Below, piece after piece: positions 11,504 to 20,952 of a DNA stretch of 64,000 nucleotides. A program made the position numbers and the translations under genes. Source of the stretch: Sphagnum magellanicum (Eukaryota > Streptophyta > Sphagnopsida > Sphagnales > Sphagnaceae); contig CM038925.1 in assembly GCA_021904315.1 (NCBI GenBank), positions 2,501 through 66,500 on the forward strand. Reading direction: 5' to 3'. Within the stretch, counting starts at the first letter, position 1, and each line of letters begins with the position of its first letter. The notes below the pieces were generated by a model. It ran no database searches and was not told the origin of the DNA. It worked only from the letters and a program-made list of their open reading frames with translations.

Positions 11504-12016
11504 CTAGTTGGATCTCCAATTAGATTGAAATACATCCGTGAGCCCCTTGACCACCAATCCACCCTCTGTTGCAGAGGCAAGACTTTTAGCACATGTTCTG
11601 TGAATTAGTGGTAGACTGGCCCACTGATGGTCTTGAGAGAAACTAAAAGGAGAATTGAAGCAGTGGTGTGTCATCAACAATACGGGTTGAAACTTATTAC
11701 TTAGCTGATTTTTTCTTGTAAGTGAAGTGCTGCAGCAAGTGGATGCGGAGATGGCGATAACCAGCTGTTGCATTAGGATTGGAATTGTGTACACAACTTT
11801 GGAAGCACCCATGGAGAAGACACAAGGAACTGTCGTTGCTGGACGGTGTACCATGGTGTCATTTTAGGGCCTGAAAGCGGGAACCGTAGAATCGATTTCA
11901 AACATATGGTCATCGGCATTGCGATCTGCCTCTCTTTCAAAGCTTGCAGCATCTAATGGTGCATTCTCCTTAGGTACATTACTAAGCAAAATATTTTCTT
12001 CCTCTCTGGGATGCAT
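11504..12016 (-). pseudogene. Antisense exon-like frame of unknown family, one stop
   Basis: On the minus strand a frame runs from an ATG at 12016 (MHPREEENILLSNVPKENAP) through an acidic segment (ADRNADDHMFEIDSTVPAF) to a TAA at 11864-11866. It then continues in frame (MVHRPATTVPCVFSMGASKV, then VYTIPI) to about 11504. The composition is protein-like and would be open if the TAA came from CAA. I do not recognise the family. It lies between the Rab and KAS I exons on the opposite strand, so it is probably a fourth captured fragment. Confidence 0.4.
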
Positions 12017-12503
12017 TTTCACCTACTTGAAAACTGTACCAAAAGCTATATTAAAAATTGCCGGTGTTCTGTAATTGCAATGGGAGAGTTTTTTCTGTTG
12101 TTGTGCTACGTTGTGCACATTATGGCACGAGGTTTAGGGGTTTAACGTTTGGGGTTTACATGTGCTCTCAGCATTTGTGTTTCAAAATCCATCTATTCTT
12201 ACCCCTTCTATGCATTGTTTGATTAGTCTAGAAATGAACAATACCCATCTATAATCGACCATCTGCATAGCTCACATTTTTTATGAAGAAGAATTCTTAA
12301 GAACCCAAGTAGAAAGTCCTTCAACTGGGCCTGTCTACCAGTTCAAATTCTTTGTTCTCATCTTGCAAGATAACAATTGTGCCTCTGCTTTGTTTTCCAC
12401 GTCCATTTGTACTGTAATTTCTTATACACAGATATTATATCTGTCATCATTCATGGCTCTCTGCAATAGAGTAATCTTACATTGTGCACTTGTTTTCAAA
12501 CAG

Positions 12504-12854
12504 TAAGTTCACTTGCAAGTGCAAGAGCACCAGTGGCAATTGTAAGCACCCGTAAGAGGGAAACTGACCCTAAGAAGCGAGTGGTCATTACTGGCATGGG
12601 TCTCATATCGGTCTTTGAAATTGATGTTGACATGTTCTATGAGAAACTTCTTAAGGGAACAAGTGGCATATCACTGATTGATAGATTTGATGCCTCCAAG
12701 TTCCCCAAAAAGTTTGTGAGACAAATTGGTGGATTTTTTGCAGAAGGCTACATCGATGGAAAGACATCGACTTGATGACTCCCTTAGATATGCTTTGGTC
12801 AGTGGGAAAAGGGCTTTGGAAAATGCAAGCTTGGGTGGAGATAATCTTAACAAG
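12504..12854 (+). pseudogene. Orphan exon of plastid 3-oxoacyl-ACP synthase I (KAS I)
   Basis: KAS I condenses malonyl-ACP with growing acyl-ACP in plastid fatty-acid synthesis. The exon (acceptor CAAACAG, donor GTAAGA) encodes the start of the mature enzyme: KKRVVITGMGL, SVF, then GTSGISLIDRFDASKFP and EGYIDGK, then RLDDSLRYALVSGKRALENA and LGGDNLNK. A net one-base frameshift near 12766, between GK and RLDD, moves the frame from 12482-12775 to the frame continuing to 12854. The catalytic Cys and His exons are absent. Splice sites are preserved, so this is a captured genomic exon rather than a processed copy. Confidence 0.8.
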
Positions 12855-13261
12855 GTAAGATCCTGTGCCAATGTTTTCTCTACATGTGCTGGTTATAGTA
12901 CCAGTTCTCTTCAAAATATTCTCCTAGACTTTGCTTGAAGTACTAGTATGTCCTGTGGAGATGGTAATCGGAGGATAATGGCATTTTCTTCTGGTTGTAA
13001 GGTAGTTGGTCACTACCATAAATGCTGCTGTTGAAGGTCATTGAACATGTGTGTGACTTTTGTTATTGTTCAAACCGCTCCCGAACTTTCTTTATTTTTT
13101 ATCTAGTATTGACAACCTCATAAAGAAAATATGTCCACCCTCCATCCGGAAGTGTGTATAATCCCCATTTCTTACAGCATTGATTGTTTTTCTATGACAG
13201 GGAAATATGAATTCTTGTAAGTTCTTCTAAACTCTTCATTTAGTTTTTGGGGGGTGAAGCG
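12855..13261. other. Former KAS I intron and unannotated sequence
   Basis: I see no further KAS I exon. From about 13150 the sequence resembles 16745-16850 (GTGT-, TTTACAGCA, TTTTTxTGACAxGG and GGGGGTGAA landmarks), so the dispersed repeat described at 13262 begins inside this stretch. Confidence 0.4.
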
Positions 13262-13340
13262 ACCAAGACCAATCGATTGATCCCAATCTTGGTTTGCACG
13301 AACTAATTGGCATTCTGGAGTTGTCCACCCAAAAAGGTGC
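13150..13340. repeat. Dispersed repeat with GACCAATCGATTGATC core, copy 1
   Basis: The core GACCAATCGATTGATCCC is followed by TTGG(T/C)-TGCACGA, CCAATTG or similar, and GTTGTCCACC. Two more copies, arranged in tandem, lie at 16553-17015. The core is close to palindromic. From 13341 to about 14190 I see no gene. Confidence 0.55.
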
Positions 13341-14189
13341 TCTTCGATGCATTTCCATACAAGTCACCCAACCTAAAATGTTGAGGGTTAGTTAATTTGG
13401 AGCAAACTGTATGTTGCCAGACAATATTCAATCTGTGAAAGTGGTGTAATTTCAAAGCTTTATATGTTCTTATCGCTAAAAACTATGACCTACTATTGCT
13501 CATGTACTACTAATATGTTTGAACCTAGTGGGCACGAATTGGCACTCTTGTAATGATAACGAACGACCCCATATCTACCTCACAATTGAATATTAGCATC
13601 CTGACGCATGGGTTTAGAGTTGTTTTAGTGCATGAACTTTGACATTCCTCATCGAAATCAATTGAGGTGAGAATGCATTTGATTCTATAGCCAAAGGTTT
13701 GTATCAGATGATTAATTGTTTGTGGGACAACGAACCCCAGCCAAGTCTTAAAGACCTTACAAAAGGTAACCACCAAAAAATTGGTTAAATTCCCATTTTT
13801 TTTTTTCCAAACTCATGTCTCCGTGTGCTCAGATGCAAATGAGCCATGAATGAGACTTGTTGAGATGTATATGTCCGTTTTTTGGAATAGTCTTGACTTA
13901 AGAAAAACAATAAAGTTGAAGAAAGTTGATGTCTCCTAATCCAAAAATCTTTTTCATTTTTGCAACATTATGTTCATGCCTCATTGAAATTCTCTCTCAG
14001 TATTTGCCAAAAGTAAGACCAACAATTTCTGTACATCATTGTTACACCAGATTGTGGGCATCTTAGTTCCTAGCTTTCAAGGGGCTAATGGGTCCTTAAA
14101 CCTGGGAATTTACCAGTGACATTCTATCAAAGAACCTTGTCATGGACACGAAAATATAAGGAACCTTCTGTTACCTACTCTAAACAAAG

Positions 14190-14830
14190 TTTGGAAAAAT
14201 TTAAAATGGAATAGCCTATTAAGTAGATGGTTTACCTAGGACATCCAAAGAAACACTAATGAACCCTAAACCCCTGAGTGGCTACTTTCAACCGACCCTT
14301 CCCCCCTCCCATGAATTTGTAAAAAAAAATAACCCCCGGTGAATCCCTCCCTAACCACTCCACAATGAAAAAAACATTAAACCCTAAAAATTGTACCCCT
14401 TTCCCCCCTCCTCCTTCCACCTTTTCATATATCTAGAGGAAAAAAAAACATTAACCTCCACCCCCCTCCCCCTCAATAATAAAAAAAAGAAGAAAAAAAA
14501 TCAACCTACACCCTTTCAAATTCCCTCGTTGCACAATGAATAGAACCTAAACCCTGGCCCTTCTCAATAGTAAAAAGTAATTTATCAAAGTTACAACCAG
14601 TGAAAAAAGTAACAAAAAGTAACAAACCTTAATCTTTTCAGCAGTAAAAAATAAGTTACAAAACTTACAAATAGTATAAAAAGTAACAAAAAATAACAAA
14701 AAATGAAAAAAGTCAACAAAAACAGCCAGGCATTGCGGGAAAACAGCCAGGCACTCCTATGTATTTTTTTTGGACTAACAGCCAACAACCATGGGCATTA
14801 CACTCATAATGCTCGAATCATACCTTAAGG
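14190..14830. repeat. Subtelomeric block A, copy 2 with leader
   Basis: From AGTTTGGAAAAATTTAAAAT onward this matches 17455-18095 in the same orientation for over 600 bp, including the AGTAACAAAAAGTAAC part and the terminal TTACACTCATAATGC segment. The shared leader (14190-14280) is missing from copy 1. From 14831 to 15640 the sequence is low-complexity, with no gene I can support. Confidence 0.8.
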
Positions 14831-15639
14831 TTGGACAAGTAAACTTTGGGGGTTGGGAGTGGGTGGTTTCCCATGCCCCCTTTTAGTTAAACAAAAACAA
14901 AAAGCCAAAACAAACAAATCGAAAATTGACAAGAAATTAATTCAATGACATGGAGATAGCCTACAAAAATAATGGTGACCAAAGGTTTTCGAAAGAAAAA
15001 TTTCCTGCAACCAATGGGAAGGCTTAGCATGCCTTCGTGATGAGCTCTTTTTTTCCTTGTCGGGGTGGGGTCGGATGAATTTTTTGTTCTTTTTCCCCCT
15101 TCTTCTTAATATGTTCCCCTCAAGTTCCCAAAAGGTTCCCAATAACACCTAGGTTTTATCCCATATGTTTTGCCCAAAGTTCCATTCCCTTTAATATAAA
15201 CTATAATCCAAGGCTGCACATTTATCTTTATTTTGCAACTGGGGGTCCAAAGAGGTGCTTCCGTTGGGGGTGCTCCATGTTCCCAAAAAAATTGCTAATG
15301 GCCCCACGAATATGGTTATTTCAAAAAAATTAAATGACCATGACCACGAACTAATATATGAATCAACAATAAGAATAGTATAGTATAGTGTGATTGATAT
15401 TAATTAGTTGGGGGTGCCTCACAACTCCAGCTTTCTTTTTTGCCATGAGTTATTTTCATTGGCCTGTCAAAAAAAAAAAGTTCAAACTATGGAGCCTCCC
15501 CAAAATAAAACATTTTATCCAAACATGGAATGCCTCCCCTTTCACCCACTTATATAGGTGAGAATAGGACGACTTTGTCTGAAACATATGGGATTCAATG
15601 TTGTACGAATCGATTGCCATTCAGGTGTGCACCCTCAAC

Positions 15640-16110
15640 CCTAAGCCCTAAACAATGAAAAAAAAAGTTTTGAGAAAAAACTAATCCCCTTCCCTTCCTC
15701 CCTCCACATGTCAAATGAAGGAGGGAAAAAAAACATTTACTTGTACCCCCCTTGCCCCTCAAGAGTAAAAAAAAATTAAAAAAAGAAAAATCAAGGCGCA
15801 CCCCTTCCCCTCGAACAATGAATAAATATAATAAAATAATTCCCTTGGCCCCTCTCAATAGTAAAAAGTAATTTATGAAAATTATAAGCAGTAAAAAAGT
15901 AAGAAAAAGTAACAAACAATGAACCTTCAATAGTAGAAAGTAATTTACAAAAGTTACAAGCAGTAAAAAAAAGTAACAAAAAGTAACAAAAATTGAAAAA
16001 AGTCAAAAAAAAAGCCTAGCATTATAAAAAAAAACTTGGCATTACACTATGTTTTTGGTGGTCAAACAACCTCCAGCCTACGACCTTACGGGTGTAATGC
16101 CCAGATCATA
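15640..16110. repeat. Subtelomeric block A, copy 3
   Basis: The order of motifs matches copy 1: short CCCTAA-like start, CAAATGAAGGAGGG, CTCAATAGTAAAAAGTAATT, AAAAGTAACAAAAAGTAAC and the terminal GTAATGCCCAGATCATA. It runs directly into a block B copy. Confidence 0.75.
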
Positions 16111-16552
16111 TGTATAGGGGAATTTTTTCACACCATTGCATTCAGAACACTTCAAAATGGGGGGGTGGGTCATCTCCGAATATTAAAAAAAAAATCGCAA
16201 TCAGGTCAAAATGCCCATAAAACAAAAAAACACCAAATCTCCTATATCTTGCAAACCTCACACTTTTAACCAAAAATAATTCCACCACTAGCTTTAAAAC
16301 ACTTGAAAATGGGGGGGGTAGTTCACTTCAAAACTTTCAACATGTATCATAATTAACCCTTTATGCTTTCATCTATCCGGCCCCCCTAAAATTTCACGCC
16401 CCCCATATTTTCCAAATGGTGATACTCTAGGGGAATTTTATTGCATCATTAGATTCAGAACCCTCGAAAATGGGGGGGTAGGTCACTTCAAAACCCTAAA
16501 AAAAAAGCCCAATTTTAATGGGGACACACATGTAACCTTAAACCTTAAACCC
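16110..16552. repeat. Subtelomeric block B, copy 2
   Basis: It contains three GAAAATGGGGGGG(T/-)AG(G/T)TCACTTC units (near 16155, 16300 and 16465) and a CCCCCATATTTTCCAAATGG unit. It ends in CACATGTAACCTTAAACCTT, a degraded telomere-like tract. Confidence 0.75.
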
Positions 16553-17015
16553 ACTTGATTTTGGCTTCACCCCAAAGATGTGGCGATCTTCCATGCGTAG
16601 TATTCTTAAGGTGTTTTGTTTAGGGCGCTGGTGGACACCTCCTGACGGGCTATATGGCATTGCAGACCAATCAATTGATCCCGGTTTTGGTCTGCACGAG
16701 CCAATTGACATTCCCGAGTTGTTCACCTTCGATCTACAAGTGTGCATGATTCGCATTGTTTACAGCACTTATTCCTTTTTTGTGACAAGGAAACACAAAC
16801 TCTTGCATGTTTTGGCAAATTGTTCATTGGGGTTTTGGGGGTGAAATGATTTCTGTTTCACCCTGAAGATTTGGTGATGTTCTTATGTTTAGTTCAGGGC
16901 ATGGGTGGACACCTCGTGACGAGCTATATGGCATTGTAGACCGATCAATCGATCTCGATCTTGGTCTACACGGGCCAATTGACATTCTCGAGCTGTCCAC
17001 CTTCAATCTAAAACA
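16553..17015. repeat. Two tandem copies of the GACCAATCGATTGATC repeat
   Basis: Two units of about 250-290 bp start near 16560 and 16855. Each has TTTCACCC(C/T)(A/G)AAGAT, a GGTGGACACCTC(C/G)TGACG segment, the TATATGGCATTG(C/T)AGACC segment, the ATCGATC core and TTGTCCACCTTC. Copy 1 of the family is at 13150-13340. I see no gene from 17016 to 17454. Confidence 0.65.
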
Positions 17016-17454
17016 AATCGTGTGTCGATTAAATTAAAATTTGACTTCCATCCTGCGATGTAGAACTTTTTGGACTGTCAATTTTCCTAAAATTATTCTA
17101 ACCTTCCATCCAATAACTTATTAGTAATCCAAGCAACAAGACTTAAGTTTCTCGCTCAAAAAATACGCATATACGTATTCAAGTAATTATGGATATTCAC
17201 CAAAATTAGTCTCTTCTAGAAGATTCCAGAACCCCTAAGACCAAACCTTAAACCCTTTGCGTAGGCAAAAAACATTTTTGCAAGTACTAGGCTTTTTGGA
17301 AAATGACACGTTGTTAATGAGGCCAAAATCCAAAAGTTCACGGTCATTTTGGACAAATGAATAAATAAATAAATAAATAAAAAGGCGCACCCCTTCCCCC
17401 CCTGAACGATCAAAAAATACCTTCAAATAACTTCACCTTGCCCCCTTGAATAGT

Positions 17455-18095
17455 AAAAAGTTTGGAAAAAATTTAAAGTGGAATAGCCTATTGAGTAGAT
17501 GGTGCTCATGACATCCGAAAAACCACTAATGAACCCTAAACCCATGAGTGCCCCCATGAGTGGCTACTTTCAACCGACCCTTCCCCCCTCCCATGAATTT
17601 GTAACAAAAAATAACCCCCAGCCCCGGTGAACCCCTCCCTAGCCACTCCACAATGAAAAAAACATTTCTAGAAAAAAATGTACCCTTTTCCCTTCTCCTC
17701 CTTCCACCTTTTCATATATCTAGGGGAAAAAAAAAACATTAACCCCCACCCCCCTCCCCCTCAACAATTAAAAAAAAGAAGAAAAAATCAACCTGCACCC
17801 TTTCAAGTTCCCCTATCGCACAATGAATAGAACCTAAACCCAAGCCCTTCTCAACAGTAAAAAGTAATTTATCAAAGTTACAACTAGTAAAAAAAGTAAC
17901 AAAAAGTAACAAACCTTACCCCTTTTAGTAGTAAAAAGTAAGTTACAAAACTTACAAATAGTAAAAAAAAGTAACAAAAAGTAACAAAAAATGAAAAAAA
18001 TGAACAAAAATAACCAGGCATTCCTGTGTATTTTTCTTGGTCAAACAACCGACAGCCATGGGCATTACACTTGTAATGCCCGGATCATACCTTAA
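17455..18095. repeat. Subtelomeric block A, copy 4 with leader
   Basis: This is a direct copy of 14190-14830, about 3.27 kb downstream, with small indels. The leader, the C-rich part, the AAAAGTAAC part and the TGGGCATTACACTTGTAATG segment are all present. Confidence 0.8.
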
Positions 18096-18375
18096 AGCAA
18101 AAATAACTCTGTCACTAGCTTCAAAACACTTGAAAATTGAGGGGTAAGTCACTTTGAAACTTTTAAATTCTTTCATAATGAACCCTTAATGCCCTCATCT
18201 ATCTGGCCTCCCTAAATTTTCATACCCCCCATATCTTGCAAATGGTGATAAATTAAAGAAATTTTATTGCACCATTGGCTTTAGAACACTTGAAAATGGG
18301 GGGTAGGTCACCTCAAAACCCTAAAAAAAAACCCAATTTTAGGGGGAACACCCATGTAACCTTAAACCCTAAACA
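18095..18375. repeat. Subtelomeric block B, copy 3 (short)
   Basis: The block has one GAAAATTGAGGGGTAAGTCA unit and one GAAAATGGGGGGTAGGTCAC unit and closes with CCCATGTAACCTTAAACCCT. The 30-bp minisatellite begins at once after it. Confidence 0.7.
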
Positions 18376-18780
18376 TGGTACAATTCCATATTTTTGGCAA
18401 AACTTGACATAACTCCATAAATTTGGCAAAACTAAGACTTAATTCTATATGTTCTTCAAAACTTGACATAACTCCATATTTTTGGCAAAACTTCACATAA
18501 TTCCATATTTTTGGAAAAATTTGGCATAACTTCATAAATTTGGCAAAATTAAGACATAACTCTATATTTTTGACAAAACTTGACATAACTCCATATTTTT
18601 GGCAAAACACTACATCACTCCATAAATTTGACAAAAAAAAATAGAAATCCTTAATTTTGACAAAACATGATATAACTCCATAAATTTGGCAAAACTTTTC
18701 ATAACTACATAAATTTGTCAAAATTTGGTCCTACTCCATATTTTTGGCAAAACTAAATCATAGCCCCATATTTTTAGGGT
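18374..18780. repeat. ~30-bp minisatellite (CATAACTCCATATTTTTGGC)
   Basis: About thirteen diverged units of roughly 30 bp are present. Each contains (A/T)CATAACTCCATA(T/A)(T/A)TTTGGCAAAA. Spacing is regular but units vary at single bases, and the array ends in a TTTTTAGGG tract. It is neither coding nor CRISPR-like. Confidence 0.8.
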
Positions 18781-18829
18781 TTTTCATATCCCTAAACGAT
18801 TCTATAAATTGCACTCTCTAAACTTTCAA

Positions 18830-19803
18830 ATTCTGTCACAAAACAAGAAAAGTCAACCAGGGATTGGAAAGTCAACCCCCCCCATATCTTCCAAATGGTG
18901 ATATTCTAGGGGAATTTTTTCACACCATTGCATTCAGAACACTTCAAAATGGGGCGGTAGGTTGTTTCCAAATATTAAAAAAAACCACAATCAAGTCAAA
19001 ATGCCCATGAAACACAGAAACACCAAATCTCTTATATCTTGCAAACCTCACACTTTTAACCAAAAATAACTCCACCACTAGCTTTAAAACACTTGAAAAT
19101 AGGGGGGTAGGTCACTTCAAAACTTTCAACATGTATCATAATTAACCATTTATGCCCTCATCTATCCGACCCCCCTTAAATTTCACACCCCCATATCTTG
19201 CAAATGGTGATACTTTAGAGGAATTTTATTGCACCATTGGATTCAGAACCCTCGAAAATGGGGAGGTAAGTCACTTCAAAACCCCAAAAAAAAAGCCCAA
19301 TTTTGGTGGGGACATATATGTAACCCTAAACTTTAAAACTGGGTAAACCCCCCCCATATCTTCCAAATGGTGATAGATTAGGGAAATTTTTTTACATCAT
19401 CGGATTCACAACACTTGAAAATGGCGGGGTAGGTCACTTCAAAATCCCAAAAAAAAAGTTGCAAGACTTTCAAAATGCCCCTTCAACCCCAAAGCCCTAA
19501 AACTTCAATATCTTGTAAACCTTACACTTTTAGGCAAAAATAATTTCGTCACTAATTTCAAAACATTTGAAAATGGGGGGGTAAGTTACTTTGAAACTTT
19601 CAAATTCCTTCATAATGAGCCTTTAATGCCTTCATCTATCCAGCCTTTCAAAAATTTCATACCTTGCAAATGGTGATAGATTAGCAAAACTTTATTGCAC
19701 CATTGCCTTCAAACCACTTGAAAATTGGGGGTAAGTCACCTCAAAACCCCCAAAAAAAAACCCAATTTTGGGGGGAACACCCATGTAACCCTAAACCCTA
19801 AAC
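18830..19803. repeat. Subtelomeric block B, copies 4 and 5 in tandem
   Basis: Two successive block B copies cover 18830-19340 and 19341-19803. Each starts with CCCCCCATATCTTCCAAATG, has GGGG(G/C)GGTAGGTCACTTC-type units and closes with a (C)CTAAAC tract. The last one is a clean AACCCTAAACCCTAAAC at 19786-19802. Confidence 0.75.
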
Positions 19804-20187
19804 ATGGAACCAGGTTCTTGGTACGTGGAACTGGGTTCTTGGTTGCATAATTCCACTTAAGTGTGGAACCGGAACTGGAAGAGAAATATAACTTTTAAAG
19901 AACCTGAACCGGGGGTTCCACCCAACGCTGGTAATTTCCCTCAGATTCTCAAGGAGTATCATGCACGCAATGTCCCTCCTCTTTTCTAAAAGGGATATTT
20001 ACAAGAATATTAACGTATCTAGTGCACACCAAATACACCAGGAAATTTTGCAGATGCTTGGAGCAGACTAGGATTGAGGTTGAGGTTTTAGCCGTGGTCA
20101 CCAGAGAGTCGATAGTCCCAAGGTTGTTACCTATCAGAAGATTTGCTCAGGAACCCTTTGTTTGCTGCAGCGTGATCCGCAGGCACC
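19804..20187. other. Upstream region of the 254-codon gene
   Basis: The first 110 bases are GGTTCC/GGAACC-rich, like 8395-9270. Base composition changes to more balanced DNA from about 20040, consistent with the promoter and 5' UTR of the next gene. A polypyrimidine-CTGCAG at 20161-20170 could be a splice acceptor just before the ATG. I cannot place a TATA box. Confidence 0.35.
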
Positions 20188-20952
20188 ATGTCAGTTGACG
20201 CCTCCGCCTGTGGGACTGTCGACAAGAAGTCTACAGAAGAGTATGAGGTTGACTATCCCAAAGTTGTTGTAGCCGAAGTGGAAGCGGAACTTCTGGATCC
20301 GGTGAAGTCCGACCAACTCGCTCCAGCGACGAAGGAGGCTTTTGACGAGGTCATCCATAAGGAGAACAGGGTTTTGCTTTCTATTTGGCGGGCAAATCGA
20401 GACCAGCACACAACGTCAGATGGCGATAAGCACGAGGTTATTAAGCTGACCGCGAAGCTGACGCTGCATCCAGCTCCCAAGACGCGCTTCACAGATGCGA
20501 CGATCGAAGTGGAGCTTCTGAGCCAGAATTTCAAGATCGCGTATGTTTCTCCAGAGAAGACGGTCAGCGACAAGGAATTCAAGCGGACAGAAACCACGAA
20601 TAGGGGACTTCAGTTCGGACCGACTACTCACGTACCCGTTGGCTTTAATCTGGGGAGAAGCATCCAGAAGGAGTCTTCCGGGAGGAAATGTGAAGTCACG
20701 AGCTCCGGGGCCGATACGTCAACAGCCAAGTGGGTTGTGATGAACCCCGACCCCGACAAGACTCAACTAGGTGAGAGCCTTATTGCTGACTTGGGGATTT
20801 CACTGACCCATCCGGAAGGAGCCACCACGTGCCCGGCCAAGCTTTCGGTTGATGTAACAACCCGTCGGAATTGGAGTAGGGGTCGATTTTCGGATGGGAA
20901 ACTGCGTGTGAAAGATCATACTTTCGATTTCGATTTCACTGGATTAGATTAA
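20188..20952 (+). CDS. Intronless 254-aa protein of unknown family
   Basis: This is an uninterrupted 254-codon frame with balanced base and codon use, unlike the AT-rich repeats around it, which argues for a real gene. The protein is acidic at the N-terminus (EVDYPKVVVAEVEAEL), has no signal peptide or membrane segment and seems beta-rich. It includes KLTAKLTLHPAPKTRFTDAT, followed by an alternating hydrophobic strand (IEVELL), a Ser/Thr-rich middle and a C-terminal FSDGKLRVKDHTFDFDF. The start is the first ATG of the frame. I do not recognise a domain. The F-(T)-DAT-I-V-E-L pattern followed by SPE reminds me of beta-sandwich proteins that accompany STAND or protease genes in fungi, but this is a weak recollection. 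It lies 2.7 kb upstream of the TPR-CHAT gene, on the same strand. Confidence 0.65.
   Translation: MSVDASACGTVDKKSTEEYEVDYPKVVVAEVEAELLDPVKSDQLAPATKEAFDEVIHKENRVLLSIWRANRDQHTTSDGDKHEVIKLTAKLTLHPAPKTRFTDATIEVELLSQNFKIAYVSPEKTVSDKEFKRTETTNRGLQFGPTTHVPVGFNLGRSIQKESSGRKCEVTSSGADTSTAKWVVMNPDPDKTQLGESLIADLGISLTHPEGATTCPAKLSVDVTTRRNWSRGRFSDGKLRVKDHTFDFDFTGLD

Noticed and set aside
12940-12960. Helitron 3' end (CTAG followed by T)
   Set aside because: The four-base end is present but no GC-rich hairpin precedes it at the usual distance, so I do not claim it.
18374-18780. CRISPR-like array
   Set aside because: Units of ~30 bp are contiguous and diverge gradually with no unique spacers; this is a plant minisatellite.
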